DNA of 64,000 nucleotides from Siphonodentalium dalli (Eukaryota > Mollusca > Scaphopoda > Gadilida > Siphonodentaliidae): NCBI GenBank assembly GCA_032622095.1, contig CP136061.1, forward strand, positions 39,933,797 to 39,997,796. The letters run 5' to 3'. Positions 22,640-33,660 of this stretch are shown piece by piece. Under the pieces are notes generated by a model that saw nothing but the letters and a program-made list of their open reading frames with translations, was not told where the DNA came from and did not search any database. Both the position numbers and the translations under genes were made by a program. Position 1 is the first letter of the stretch. Each line of letters begins with the position of its first letter.

Positions 22640-24060
22640 ATGCAAACTTAAACTGGAATCCGATGTATTCCATCACGAATATGACATCTATATTGCATGG
22701 AATGTGCAGAATAACAGTGCACGTGAAATGACACCTAATTGGAATCATACGTATTCCTTATATACATGTAAACAGGCATAAATAATGTCTAATGATATAA
22801 ATTACGCGGGATGAATGCTTTGCTCTCAAACGCCAACACATAATAAACATATACAGTGGACAAGTGAACGATGCACAATACGTACACAAATAACATCTTT
22901 GATAACTCGAAGACGTCAAATCTCTCATATTCAGGAACTACAAATTCCTCAATTGCAACACTGGCATCGTTAAATTCTTAACAAACAAGCCAATTAATTA
23001 TTGATTATACACGGACGTTACATACGGAATGATTGCATTAAAGTTGCAAATCTAACAGAACGTGGCAAAGACTAATATGGAATCCTATGCATTCCAGATA
23101 CATGCACATACAGAATGATTGTATGTATTTAGCAAATCCAAAACTCCACATAACATAGCAAAAACTACCATGGAATCCTATGTATTCCGATTGCAAATAA
23201 ACATCTTCCACTTCACGTGGTAACCAACTGGAATCTCATGTATTCCGTAAACAGGCATAAACAATGTCTAATTATCTAAATTACGCTGGGTGAATGCTTT
23301 GCTCTAAAACGCCAACACGGAATGAACATATACAGCGGACAAATGAACGATGCATAATACATACATAAAATACATAACTTCAATAACCCGAAGCCGTCAA
23401 ATATACATATTTTGACATTATTTAATCTTCGCCAAACCTCGAAATCTAAAAACTTTGACGGGTGCCAGATTGAAAACAAATGCGCCAATTAATATTGATC
23501 AATTAATTCTTGACGCAACAGTCATAAATATCTCACACAAAGATACACGGAAAGTCAAAATTATGCCACTAACAAAGTTATTAATTTCTTATCCCAACAT
23601 ATAGAGTATCAATTTCACACCATCGATGTGGTATCGATCATCACGTGATCAAACCAGCTTAATTTGGCTGGACTAGACTGGTTACTTCAAAATCCATTGG
23701 ACCCGCCTCTCTGCATGATCGAATGCCAACTGGCCACGTGCATGCTATAATACTAATCTCAAAATATCGGAATTCGCACTTTTCGTGAGCGACGTTTTAA
23801 ACTGGAATCCGATGTATTCCTTCACAGATACTACATACAGAATGATTGCATGAAATTTGAAAACCCAACCTACCACAAACGTGGCAAAGACTAATATGGA
23901 ATCCTATGCAATCCGGATATACAGAATGATTGCATGATATTTGCAAATCCAACGATTCCACATAACGTGGCTAAAACTGCCATGGAATCCTATGTATTCC
24001 AGATAGACATATTGCATGACATTTGCAAATAAAACAAATGGAATCTGATGTATTCCGTAT
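22640..24060 (+). repeat. Array of TGGAATCC(G/T)ATGTATTCC palindromic units
   Basis: The dyad GGAAT-N-ATTCC occurs near 22658, 22738, 23079, 23170, 23230, 23803, 23896, 23980 and 24039, and also at 18534. It is usually preceded by 'acgtggcaaagactaatatgg'-like text and followed by 'agaatgattgcatgaaatt'. Two larger units (~22740-22920 and ~23230-23410) continue into 'aaattacgc...gaatgctttgctct' where copies with a ribozyme have the hammerhead core. The stretch 22266-22640 has no feature I can support. Confidence 0.75.
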
Positions 24061-24280
24061 ACACATGTAATACATGTAAACAGACATATAAAAATGTCGA
24101 TTTATCTAATTAATGCGCTATGTCCCTGATGAGTGGTCGCGCTAAAATAGACACGAAACACTAGCTTAAAGTGACCATCCAAATTCAAGCAGTGTAGGGC
24201 ATTACGTTGAACATAACGCTACCTCTAGCCAAAGGCTGATGGTTGGGTATACATTCACCATTTTATATACAAATACAATC
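24030..24280 (+). repeat. Ribozyme-bearing repeat unit, copy 2
   Basis: Same orientation and limits as 18510-18790. It differs by scattered substitutions and small indels, indicating an old duplication or two independent insertions of one family. Confidence 0.85.
24120..24202 (+). ncRNA. Hammerhead ribozyme (type I), copy 2
   Basis: Stem I ATGTCC (24120-24125) pairs with GGGCAT (24197-24202), six pairs including one G-T. Core CTGATGA is 24126-24132. Stem II is 24133-24138 with 24150-24154 and one bulged G at 24135, the same place as the bulge in copy 1. The 11-base loop ends 'taaaata'. GAA is 24155-24157. Stem III ACACT/AGTGT is 24158-24162 with 24191-24195. The cleavage-site base is A24196 (a GUA triplet, allowed by the NUH rule). 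Relative to copy 1, stem I has C-to-T changed to a G-T wobble, and stem I gains one pair while stem III loses one. Structure is kept although loops differ. Confidence 0.83.
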
Positions 24281-24440
24281 CATTGTTTCATTATTTTGGT
24301 AGATTTAGAGGGACTCCTAACAATCATTATGGCAGCAACAATAATTTTGTTATGTATATGTTAGTCTATATTATGTGTCGTTACTTTAGTTCTACAAAGT
24401 CGCTATAAATTAATATAAGATTACATGTTAGAAATAACAT

Positions 24441-24441
24441 G

Positions 24442-24480
<39 letters not shown>

Positions 24481-24481
24481 A
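24441..24481 (+). repeat. (TGT)n microsatellite, ~13 repeats
   Basis: Uninterrupted trinucleotide tract. Frame prediction turns it into poly-Cys, which is an artefact. Confidence 0.95.
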
Positions 24482-24499
24482 ACTGGGGATTTGGAAGCA

Positions 24500-25350
24500 C
24501 GAGGACATCTTTAACCACTCTCGCGGTGTCTATTGATCCGGTTTTCATCATATGTATCATGACTTGGTCCCCATTAGAATCATTTAGAAAAGTGTGTTGT
24601 CATAAACATGTATTTTTTCTACCAAAACGTGTTCGGGGAAGCGGTAGCTAAAACCCAAAATCTGGCAAACCGTTCACAATATCTGTCAAATTATTTCTAC
24701 ACGTGATGTCCATACAATATTGGGTCCCATTCAGATCAATTAGACAATGTTTGTAAAGTCGTTAACAAAAACATGTAATTTTTCAACCAAAAACGTGTTT
24801 GGGGGAGTGTTAGCTAAAATCGAGTATCTCGCAAACAGTTCATAATTTCTGTTAACTTCTTTTTTAATATGCTTGTCAGATAACTACTACACCATATGGA
24901 TTAAATATATTAGCATTATTACAATATCCGTTTGAATGATAATATTTGAAAAATAATATTTTTGTGAAAAAGAGCGATTTTTCAAAACAAATAAAATATT
25001 TCGGCTCCAAATGGCAGAAAAATATAAATTAACCATCACTTTTTGCATTTCAAGTAGAGATATGATATGATGTAGTACTTTTAACACCAACAATGTTAGA
25101 AAATATGTTAGGACATAGCCGCAGGACTCGCTTTACCAAAAACGGTAATTTCTGGAAAAAGTCGCTGGTAGGTATCGTTCATCGTCGATTTGACAATAGC
25201 CACCACCAATTCCGTTATTGTTTACTATCACTTTCATCAACAGTATATATTTCTCCTTCAAAAACATTTGGTTTTAACTTGTTCTACCGTGGTGACCACT
25301 TTTAGCGTTTGGCCGCTGCACAAAGAGGAATGGGTCATTACGCAGACCTT
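24500..25350 (-). repeat. Right arm of the inverted repeat pair (partner 17600-18090)
   Basis: Reverse-complement match of the left arm, with an internal tandem duplication: 'accaaaa(a)cgtgtt(c/t)ggggga' units at ~24620 and ~24788. The left arm has the corresponding segment once. Short frames (25093-25402) are accidental. Confidence 0.8.
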
Positions 25351-25740
25351 TTTTCTAAAAACATGGCAGCACAATAAAATGAAAATGAATTTCAAAAGAT
25401 GACAGCTATCGAATTTGAAAACAATTTAAATATAGCTTCGCAACGAGTATAGATATTATTCCTTTACCAACGGATGGGTTAAACATCTGTTAATAATAAT
25501 GAATTCAATTTGTGTTGTGTTATTTAGTGTTGGCTGTGAGATAAACAATGGTCAAACGGGCGGTTAAATAATTTCGTCAACATGAAAAGACACATTTAAA
25601 ATGGAACTATATTTTTCTTGAATGTGCCTTTACTTCCTCTTTGGTTCGGATAAGGAAATCAATATTAATTTGTTTTAACACCAACTGTTTCGAGGTCGTT
25701 CATCCTCGTCAAAATGTGATAAAAAGAATCTCAAGTTCAT

Positions 25741-25846
25741 CGCAATTATATACGAAATGTATTAACCTCGTCCGCTAAATTCTCGCTAAAGCTCGACTTG
25801 AATCGAATTTAGTGCACTCAGTTAATACATTTCGTTTACAATTGCG
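25741..25846. repeat. 26-bp-arm inverted repeat
   Basis: The arms 25741-25766 ('cgcaattatatacgaaatgt'...) and 25821-25846 are complementary with 2-3 mismatches. The 54-base loop contains a weaker nested pair ('ctaaattc'/'gaatttag'). Likely a short fold-back element. Confidence 0.7.
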
Positions 25847-25936
25847 TCTCATTACAGACCATACATGTGTTGAACTTTTCATTGCACATTATAACTTGGA
25901 ACTAAATTTACAAAACGATATATATAAGTTAACTCA

Positions 25937-26915
25937 ATAATTCTATGTTAAGTAGCTCATGGATGACCTGGTGCATGCATCTTAGTTTTATTCTATCAAT
26001 ATACTCATCACGATGAGCCAAGGGCCAAACAAATTTTTTTTTCAATTTCAGCAAAAAAGTTCTCGGCGGGTTCGTAAATCAACTTTTTAAATTTGTGTAG
26101 CGCCTAACCTGATTTAAATGAGTCGGTCACGCCTAACCTGATTTAGATGAGTCGGTCGCGCCAAACCTGATTTAAATGAGTCTGTCGTACCTGATTTAAA
26201 TGAGTCTGTCGCGCCTAACCTGATTTAAATGAGTCGGTCGCGCCTACCCTAATTTAAATGAGTCGGTCGCAATTAACCTGATTTCAATGAGTCGGTAGTG
26301 TCTGATTTAAATGAGTCGGCGGTCTGCGCTCGTAGTTCCCGGAGTGTCTGGGTTCGATGTGTAAGAGTAACCGCAGACGCTGCAATTAAAATCATAAGTG
26401 GGGGAAATCGCAGGTGGAGCATCCACTGCGCGTGCTCACGACAATATCGCAGACATATCGTAGAGATCAAGCAGTGTGTGATTTTTCCAGGAAAATCGTG
26501 GTGTGACATTGGCAACGCGCGCGATCGTAGCTGTCGAATGATCATGATCACGTGGATAAAATCGTAGCTGCAAACATCGCAGCACCGTAGCGTCTGCGGG
26601 CAAAGGGGCAAGCCAATTTTCTCCACCTGTTATTTTCCCCACTTAATATTTTAATCGCAGCGTCTGCGATGGTCTGAATGGGTACGCATTCCAAAACGCC
26701 GTATGGACAATGTTAATGTATGCCAACATATGAGAAGTGATTGAATTTAAAAACCGATTTTGGAGGAGACAGAAGCCTCGGCGCTCTTACCGCACTAACA
26801 GACGAGCGAACACGCATGGTAGTTAGTGTGCGATTATCGCGTTAACATAATTATACAAGAAAACTAAGATGCATGCATCAGGTCACCCATGAACTATTTA
26901 GCAATAGAATAATTC
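25937..26915. mobile_element. ~980-bp element with ~55-bp inverted ends
   Basis: 25937-25995 ('ctcatggatgacctggtgca', 'tgcatcttagtttt') and 26855-26915 are reverse complements at roughly 85% by eye. Inside are a ~28-bp tandem array (26098-26325), a GC-richer segment (26325-26690) and one monomer like the satellite at 39.95-41.1 kb ('acagacgagcga' to 'gtagttagtgtgcg', 26797-26833). No transposase. The overlapping frames at 26273-26642 on both strands are not convincing. Confidence 0.6.
26098..26325 (+). repeat. ~28-bp tandem repeat, about 8 units
   Basis: Units of 'gcgcctaacctgatttaaat' plus 'gagtcggtc', with truncated units near 26180 and 26300. Lies inside the 25937-26915 element. Confidence 0.9.
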
Positions 26916-27689
26916 AGTTCGGTTGCGGTTTCACAACGTTACAACTGACATACGATTACACAAGACACACCTTGAATGTGGAACTGTGTAAGAGTGAATA
27001 TTAATGTTCTAAATCCCATGTTTCACCTTTAGTTGTGATTGGGGGGGGGGGGGTGTCGTACTTTATTAACACGCAAGTAGTGTAATTAAGTACGGGTAAT
27101 TAGAAGTAACAAATCGTTTAGTTTCTATCGTATCGACTGAAAGGGGTGAGCAGATTATTGGTGATGAATGTTCTCGTTAGCTGTCAATATAATATGCATA
27201 TTTGCCCCGTTACGTTTATACACTGTAGCATTGGCGGGCCAGAGTGTGTTGACATGTTAATTGTTTGGTTCATTAATAACAGATCAGCGGGGATTTGTCG
27301 TGAAAACGTACACGTATACGTGGAAATATGCTACGGTTACGGTTAAATTAATGGTTCTTCTATTACACCACCGTGTATACTCGGTTTAAATATGTATATT
27401 ATATAGGGACGTGTGCTCAATTTTTTCAATAATTTTTAAAGAAATTGAGCAGTTGCAACAGAAGCAGCAAAAAAGGGTGTACAATTGGCAAATGATGAGG
27501 GGCGGTGTGACGTGTAACTAGGATTGAAATTAGATATGCAATTTGGAGATTATTGGATGAGGGATGTTATATTAATTATATTAAAGGGACGAGAGGGTTT
27601 AGTTGTCGAAAATATTTGTTCCAAACACCGTAAACAGATCAATATTAAAACGCATACATTTTGGTTCAAATATACGATCACTATATCCC
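26916..27689. other. Non-coding; G-run at 27041-27053
   Basis: Small frames only, none recognisable. The homopolymer G-run is a likely length-uncertain site in the assembly. Confidence 0.5.
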
Positions 27690-27693
27690 TTAA

Positions 27694-28276
27694 AGGGGTA
27701 CTGTACGCCAAATGTTGTTGTTGGTTTCTATAGTCACCGAGTCGGAGAATAAGGTAAAAAAAATTCCAATATTTGAAAGTCTGTTGAGTACGAAGTCATG
27801 TTACGGATGACAAATTTACCGGAATGCAAAAATACAAATTGTCGTTGTCGAGTAATGTTTGTAAAGTTTTCAACCAAATGAATCAAATAAAAGTTATATT
27901 ATATGCATACTAGTCCCATATAATCATTTAAGTTATTGTATCGTCGCTAGTCAGTGAGTGGCTTGAGTGTTCTCCCCGTATCATCATAATATTTTAAGCG
28001 ATCGTGTGTGCGATCGGTTTAACAATCCAGTATCCCTCAATTACTGTTTTTGATTACGGTAATTCGTAATTTAATTGACGCCATTTTATGGCTCCAGTCA
28101 TAAATTCAATTTATATCAAATTATTAACTTTTAAATTATTAAATTTTAAGATGGCCTATTAACCTGAGCGTTTACAGAATACATCTTCGACTCAAATTAC
28201 TTATGTTTCTATATATTATCGATATTAGATCGTTGTTGTCACCGGAAATTTAATGAAAATGGCGTACAGTACCCCT
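27694..28276. mobile_element. TTAA-specific MITE (T2/Kolobok-like), copy A
   Basis: Inverted termini AGGGGTACTGTACGCC and GGCGTACAGTACCCCT are flanked by TTAA on both sides (27690-27693 and 28277-28280). 583 bp, no coding. Two more copies in the window (30828-31419, 53049-53610) share the whole length and the same TTAA junctions. TTAA followed by AGG(G/A)(G/A) matches the T2-type MITEs attributed to the Kolobok superfamily; piggyBac-like origin is the alternative. Confidence 0.92.
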
Positions 28277-28449
28277 TTAAAGGAATACGGTCCTGAAAAA
28301 AACAATATTATTTTCTTTCAATATACCGATAATATATATATAAAATGTCCATTGGGCGCATATAATCTAATATTCGGCCGCCAATCGTTATTTTTATAAC
28401 GATTCAAAAAAATTCAGAAGTTAGCCGAAGATTTTGTTGTAGACGAAGT

Positions 28450-28519
28450 CACGTGATCATCAGCCCGATCACGTGATTGTCACATGTAAACAGAAGCATA
28501 GCACGTGATCGATCACGTG
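28450..28519. promoter_or_regulatory. Cluster of four CACGTG boxes
   Basis: CACGTG occurs at 28450, 28470, 28502 and 28514, each within a 'TCACGTGA'-like context. The last two form an 18-bp perfect palindrome (28502-28519). CACGTG is the E-box core bound by bHLH-zip factors (MITF/USF/Myc types). No gene is adjacent, so a regulatory role is only possible. Confidence 0.4.
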
Positions 28520-29339
28520 GTAACTCATTGACAACGCATAGATACGCGACGGCGGTATTTTAAGTTTGCATGTAGTCGATCGCGGCCTTTGACGATTGTC
28601 GCGTTATCACACTGCGAATGCAAAACTTCGCCGAAACATCGCCTTTCTCGTAATTAAATGTCGATCTTTATCGTGTTATTATTACTATTATTATATGTAT
28701 CGCGATGTGTTGTTACTATAAAGCCATGCCCGTATATTATTCAGTTTTGCGCGCATTTATCTATATAAACGCGTGCTCGTGTTTATATATATTTTTTCGT
28801 TACCGGAATAGTCCAAGTTATATTATATATGCATATCAAGATTGCATATATACGCGAAGACTTGCACAGTTATTAGGCAATTATCATCTCGTAAACATTC
28901 CAATTTCCAGATGCCATTAGTCGTGTGTCAATAAAGAGCGTTTCGTTTTAATTATCGTAACGCGGTTAAACAACACACAATTGGTTTATTGCTGTCGGAT
29001 TTAATCAATTATAATCAAGTCATTCATTACCAATATGATATTTCATTTTTCCTTGGTTATGAATCATGTAATTATTTGGGCAATATGGTGTTTATATATA
29101 TTTCGGAATATTGCTTCCCCACCCCAAAACAATCTAGCCGACTGTCACTGATGGAAATTCACTACATCTATGCATCGTTATTGACCTATTAAATTAGCAC
29201 TCTAGCGATGCGGTCTATTGAATATCCAGGTCATAAATCGACCTCTATGTGGCAATTACGCATAACAATAGGGTTATAAACATCCAATCATATATAACAC
29301 TTTTTGAAGGAGGGATAATAATCCGGTTTAATATGGAAT
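28520..29339. other. Non-coding, no recognised feature
   Basis: AT-rich, with several short frames lacking any family pattern. One inverted AACGCTCTTTAT motif is at 28931-28942. Confidence 0.5.
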
Positions 29340-29735
29340 CACATATTCAAGTGCTCTTTATTCGCAATATATCGTAATAGTGAACGCTCTTTATTGCGTC
29401 AAGGTAAAGGGACTCGACTTAGAACAGTTGTCATCGTGATTTTTTTTACTGATTACACCAATACAGGTCAATACATGTACACGAACTTCCGGTATGCATG
29501 CTTTATATATCCTTCCAAGTCATAGCAATTTCCGCTTTATTAAACTCTTTTTATTCGTACCATATTAGGAAAACTCTTAACATGGAACGCTCTTTATGGA
29601 GCCATGGTGAAGGAAATGGGCAATCGACTAAGAATAGTTGTTATCGTGATTTATTCAACATACTCTCCACTTTAACTGCAATTGTATGTATTCGTAACCA
29701 TGACTGACTTGTCAAATTAAACGCTCTTTATTTGG
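29340..29735 (+). repeat. Loose array built on AACGCTCTTTAT
   Basis: Motif at 29382, 29586 and 29720 plus a partial at 29353. The first two are followed by a shared ~75 bp ('gactcgactta-gaacagttg' versus 'aatcgactaagaatagttg', then 'tcatcgtgatt'), giving a ~204-bp period. Confidence 0.65.
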
Positions 29736-30827
29736 TATATGTAATCGGTTTCTGATGATTGCGCAACGGGTTTCCCACAGAAATCCCGCCAAATGGCACG
29801 TAAACGAACATCGTTTGGAAATGAATACAACATTATACCTAACTGAGAGTCACTAGACCGGCCACAGCCGAAAACATTGCATTTATATGGCAATGTTACG
29901 AATGAATGATTGTAAATACGGGACACTCGGGGCATATATACGGAAAATTAAAACAACATCGTGAACACGCGCCCGAATAGAGTTCACATGCCTGCTCATG
30001 TTTTTATAAGCTTTATTTTTTACACGAAAGTGTTACCTACCCCGCTCAATCGGCCTTCTATAGTTTTTTTGTCAAAACAATAACTTTCCAAACAGCGCTT
30101 AAGACAAATCACAAGTGAATATAACTCACCGCGCGATGACAATTAACCATGTGTACACAATGCTATTGATATGCCCCGCAGTAATTCCATCACGCTCACG
30201 AGCTGATGTCTATTCCGGATTTTCCATCGTCATATAGGTAGACACAAATAACTCCGATTCCGTGTTTTTAATTAGTTTACCTCGCTTGACGTCATGCGAG
30301 GTTTTGCGACGGAGATAGCCGACAACCGGTGGCGGTATTATTTATTTATTTCTCGGCTTAATTATTACGCGATTTTTATGGGACTTGGATTATTGTGATC
30401 ACAATAGGGGTGGCTTTCCGATAGAGTTTTGTTGTTTCATGAGCACTGTAATCCCTTAAACATCATGCTTACATAAAGACCTACTAAATTTTACCTAAAC
30501 AAGAGTCTGATTGTGTTATAGAAGGCAGCATAATGCTACTGGCTAATCACACACAAATGGTATAAACGCTCTTTATTATTTCCAAATAAGGAATTGAGCA
30601 ACAAAGAACGCTCTTTATGTTTACCATCATAATATAAAGAAACACCAGGAAAGTAACTTTGTATGCTTTGTTTACATAACAGTCGGCAAATTTACGACTA
30701 TACCATAATGTTTATGAGATATTTCTCATTTGTATATTAACAAAGTCTGTCTATATTTGAATATTATTTCGTTTGTAGCGGTGGAAATATGTTCACATGA
30801 TACCCACCAAGGCCTTCATACCTTTAA
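29736..30827. other. Non-coding; two more AACGCTCTTTAT motifs at 30565 and 30607
   Basis: No coding frame stands out. The 30565-30620 block matches 3098-3152. Confidence 0.5.
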
Positions 30828-31419
30828 AGGGGTACTGTACCCAAGATGTTGTTGTTGGTTTCCATAATCCCCGAGTCGGAGAATAAGGTAACAACTTTTC
30901 CATTTTTTGAAAGTCTGTTGAGTACGAAGTATTGTTACGGATGGCAAATTTACCGGAATGCAAAAATACAAATTGTCGTTGTCGAGTAATTTTTGTACAG
31001 TTTTCAACCAAATGAATCAAATAAACATTATATTATATGCTTAGCAGTCCCATATACTCATTTAAGTTAGTGTATGGTCACTAGTCAATGGGTGGCTTGG
31101 GTTTTCTCCCCGTATAAGCATAATGTTTCAAACGATCGTGTGTGCAATTGTTTTATTAATCCAGTATCCCTCAATTATAATTTGATTACGTTTTGTACAC
31201 GGAAATTCCTATTTTAAGAGACGCCATTTTATGGCTGGAGCCATAAAATCAATTTATATTAAATTATTAACTTTTAAATTATTAAATTTTAAGATAGCCT
31301 ATTAACCTGATCGTTTACAGAATACATCTTCGACTCAAATTACTTATATTTCTATATAGTATCGATAATAGATCGTTGTTATCACCGGGAATTTATTGAA
31401 AATGGCGTACAGTACCCCT
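30828..31419. mobile_element. TTAA-specific MITE, copy B
   Basis: Same family and orientation as copy A, 592 bp. TTAA lies at 30824-30827 and 31420-31423. Its left terminus reads GTACCC where the right reads the complement of GTACGCC. Minus-strand frames of 63-75 codons across it are accidental. Confidence 0.92.
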
Positions 31420-31715
31420 TTAAGGTATACTACAACTGTTTTTCTTTTCAATAGCAGAATACAGAATGCTATTAAGAAGTGACACAAAACACAGAACATT
31501 TGTTTTAATTATAAGTATTAAGAGTGAGAGATATGTGAGTCAAGGAAACCAGTAACGAAAGGCAATATTAACATGATTTGTCAGAGAATAATTGTTTACG
31601 TTCAAATGAATATGTACTGGAAACAAACTGTCTGTACCAGACTTTCATAAACACAAATTATGTATCAATGATCATTAATGGTGTAACGACATATTTCGTT
31701 CTTTAATGTCTCAAA

Positions 31716-33136
31716 TGAAAGTGTCAATGACACTGTAGCTCAACTTTGAGAAGAAGTTAAATTTGTGTGATGAGCAATGAATGGAAAGATTTAGAATTGA
31801 ATTTGGAAATCCAAGATGGCCGCTGGCAGCCATGTTTTTTTGTCGGAATGTCCCCAAAATGACTCATTCTCATCTACATTCCAATTTCAACAGCCATGAA
31901 ATTTCATGATGATCAGACTAAAGGTACGACCTGTAGCCCGTGCTAAAGGATTTAGTCATACAAAGAGTAAAATCCAAGATGGCTGCTGGCAGCCATGTTT
32001 TTTGGCCGAATGACCCCAAAATGACTCGTTCCCATCTACATGTCATTATTAACATTCTTGACAAATTTTATGATGATCAGACTAAAAGTACGACCTGTAG
32101 CCTGTGATAAAGAATTTAGTCATACAAAGATTAAAATCCAAGATGGCTGCTGGCGGCCATGTTTTTGGGTCAAATGATCCCAAAATGACTCGTTCCCATC
32201 TACATGTCATTATTAACATTCTTGACAAATTTTATGATGATCAGACTGAAAGTACGACCTGTAGCCCGTGCTAAAGAATTTAGTCATACAAAGAGTAAAA
32301 TCCAAGATGGCTGCTGGCGGCCATGTTTTTGGGTCAAATGATCCCAAAATGACGCGTTCCCATCTGCATGTCATTATTAACATTCTTGACAATTTTTATG
32401 ATGATCAGACTGAAAGTACGACCTGTAGCCCGTGCTAAAGAATTTAGTCATACAAAGAGTAAAATCCAAGATGGCTGCTGGCGGCCATGTTTTTTGGCCG
32501 AATAACCCCAAAAGTACTCGTTCCCATCTACATGTCAATATTATCATCCATGACAAATTTCATGATGATCAGACAAACAGTACGACCTGTGGCCCGTGCT
32601 AATGGATTAAATTTTGAAATCCAAGATGGCCACTGGCGGCCATGTTTTTTGTCCGAATGACCCCAAAATGACTCGTTCCCATCTACATTCCAATTTCAAC
32701 AGCCATGACAAATTTTATGATGATCAGACTAAAGTTAAGACCTGTAGCCCGTGCTAAAGATTTAGTCATATAAAGACTAAAATCCAAAATGGCTGCTGCG
32801 GCCATGTTTTTTGGCCGAATGACCCCAAAAGGACTCGTTCCCATCTACATGTCATTATTAACATTCTTGACAAATTTCATGATGATCAGACAAACATTAC
32901 GAACTGTAGCCCGTGCTAATTGATTGAATTTTGAAATCCAAGATGGCCACTGGCGGCCATGTTTTTTTTTTCCGAATGATCCCAAAATTAATAATCTGGT
33001 CTAAATGTTGATGTCAACAGCTATGACAAATTTCATAATGATCCGACCAAAGGTACGACCTGTAGCCTGCATTGTTGACGCCTTGCGTACACACATACAC
33101 ACGGACGACAAAGCCATGGCAATAGCTCAAACTTTA
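31716..33136 (+). repeat. 'CCAAGATGGC' tandem block, locus 2 (8 units)
   Basis: Leader 'gtgtcaatgacactgtagct' and trailer 'ggcaatagctcaaacttta' match locus 1. Eight units of ~155-167 bp start near 31811, 31973, 32137, 32302, 32464, 32621, 32783 and 32938. Each has 'aatccaagatggctgctggc', 'ggccatgttttt', 'gaccccaaaatgactcgttc', 'catctacat', 'atgatgatcaga' and 'acgacctgtagcc'. The middle units are the most alike, suggesting local homogenisation. No coding. Confidence 0.9.
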
Positions 33137-33660
33137 CAATTTAACGACATTTTCGGTCTTTAACAGTTTAATAGGGGCCCCCGGTGGTCCAGTCGGTGGA
33201 GTGCCATGTGCATTACGTCGTCCCAGGCCGTCCAGCGCCGACGAAGCTGGTTCTAACCCCACCATAGGGAGGGTGACCGGAATCGTGTATCTGGGCAAGT
33301 TTGTCAATTGCTTTCCGGGGGTCGGTGGTTTCTACACGCAGTGGAACAACTTCCCGGTGAAATTGAGCCTCTGCGTGGTCTTTCCTCCACCCGTAAAATT
33401 GACAACGTCGTGTGTGGCCTAGCGGCTAGAATGACGATAAACCCTAATAAACAACAGCAACAACAATTAATAGTTTAATGACATTTTTCGGTCTTTATAA
33501 TATCTCAAGATATAGGGGGTATTTGGATCTCTAGTTTAACGACATTTTTCGGTCTTTATAGTTTAACGACATTTTTCGGTCTTTAATATCTCAAGATAGA
33601 GGGGCCCTTAGGGGGTATTTGGATCTCTAGTTTAACGACAGTTTTCGGTCTTTGATAGCA
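33137..33660 (+). repeat. Tandem 'TTAACGACATTTTTCGGTCTT' copies, split by a SINE
   Basis: The 21-base motif recurs at ~33141, 33475, 33536, 33562 and 33632. Two larger duplicates include 'atctcaagata' and 'gggggtatttggatctctag'. The SINE at 33173-33471 lies between the first and second copies. Confidence 0.85.
33173..33471 (+). mobile_element. tRNA-derived SINE with 8-bp target duplication
   Basis: The tRNA-like head has an A box TGGTCCAGTCGG (33185-33196) and a B box GGTTCTAACCC (33249-33259), the spacing expected for an internal Pol III promoter. A ~170-bp tRNA-unrelated body follows, ending in an A/C-rich tail 'aataaacaacagcaacaaca'. AGTTTAAT flanks it (33165-33172, 33472-33479). A decayed relative of the body is at 50196-50311, directly before the GPCR gene. 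Non-coding; mobilised by a LINE. Confidence 0.85.

Noticed and set aside
24439-24651. Frame with 13 consecutive Cys
   Set aside because: Reading of a (TGT)n microsatellite.
26273-26642. Overlapping 68-117 codon frames on both strands in a GC-richer patch
   Set aside because: No domain; the patch is inside an inverted-end element and both strands are open by composition.
29748-29780. CTGATGA string as a third hammerhead
   Set aside because: No GAA core with pairing stems follows in the required positions.
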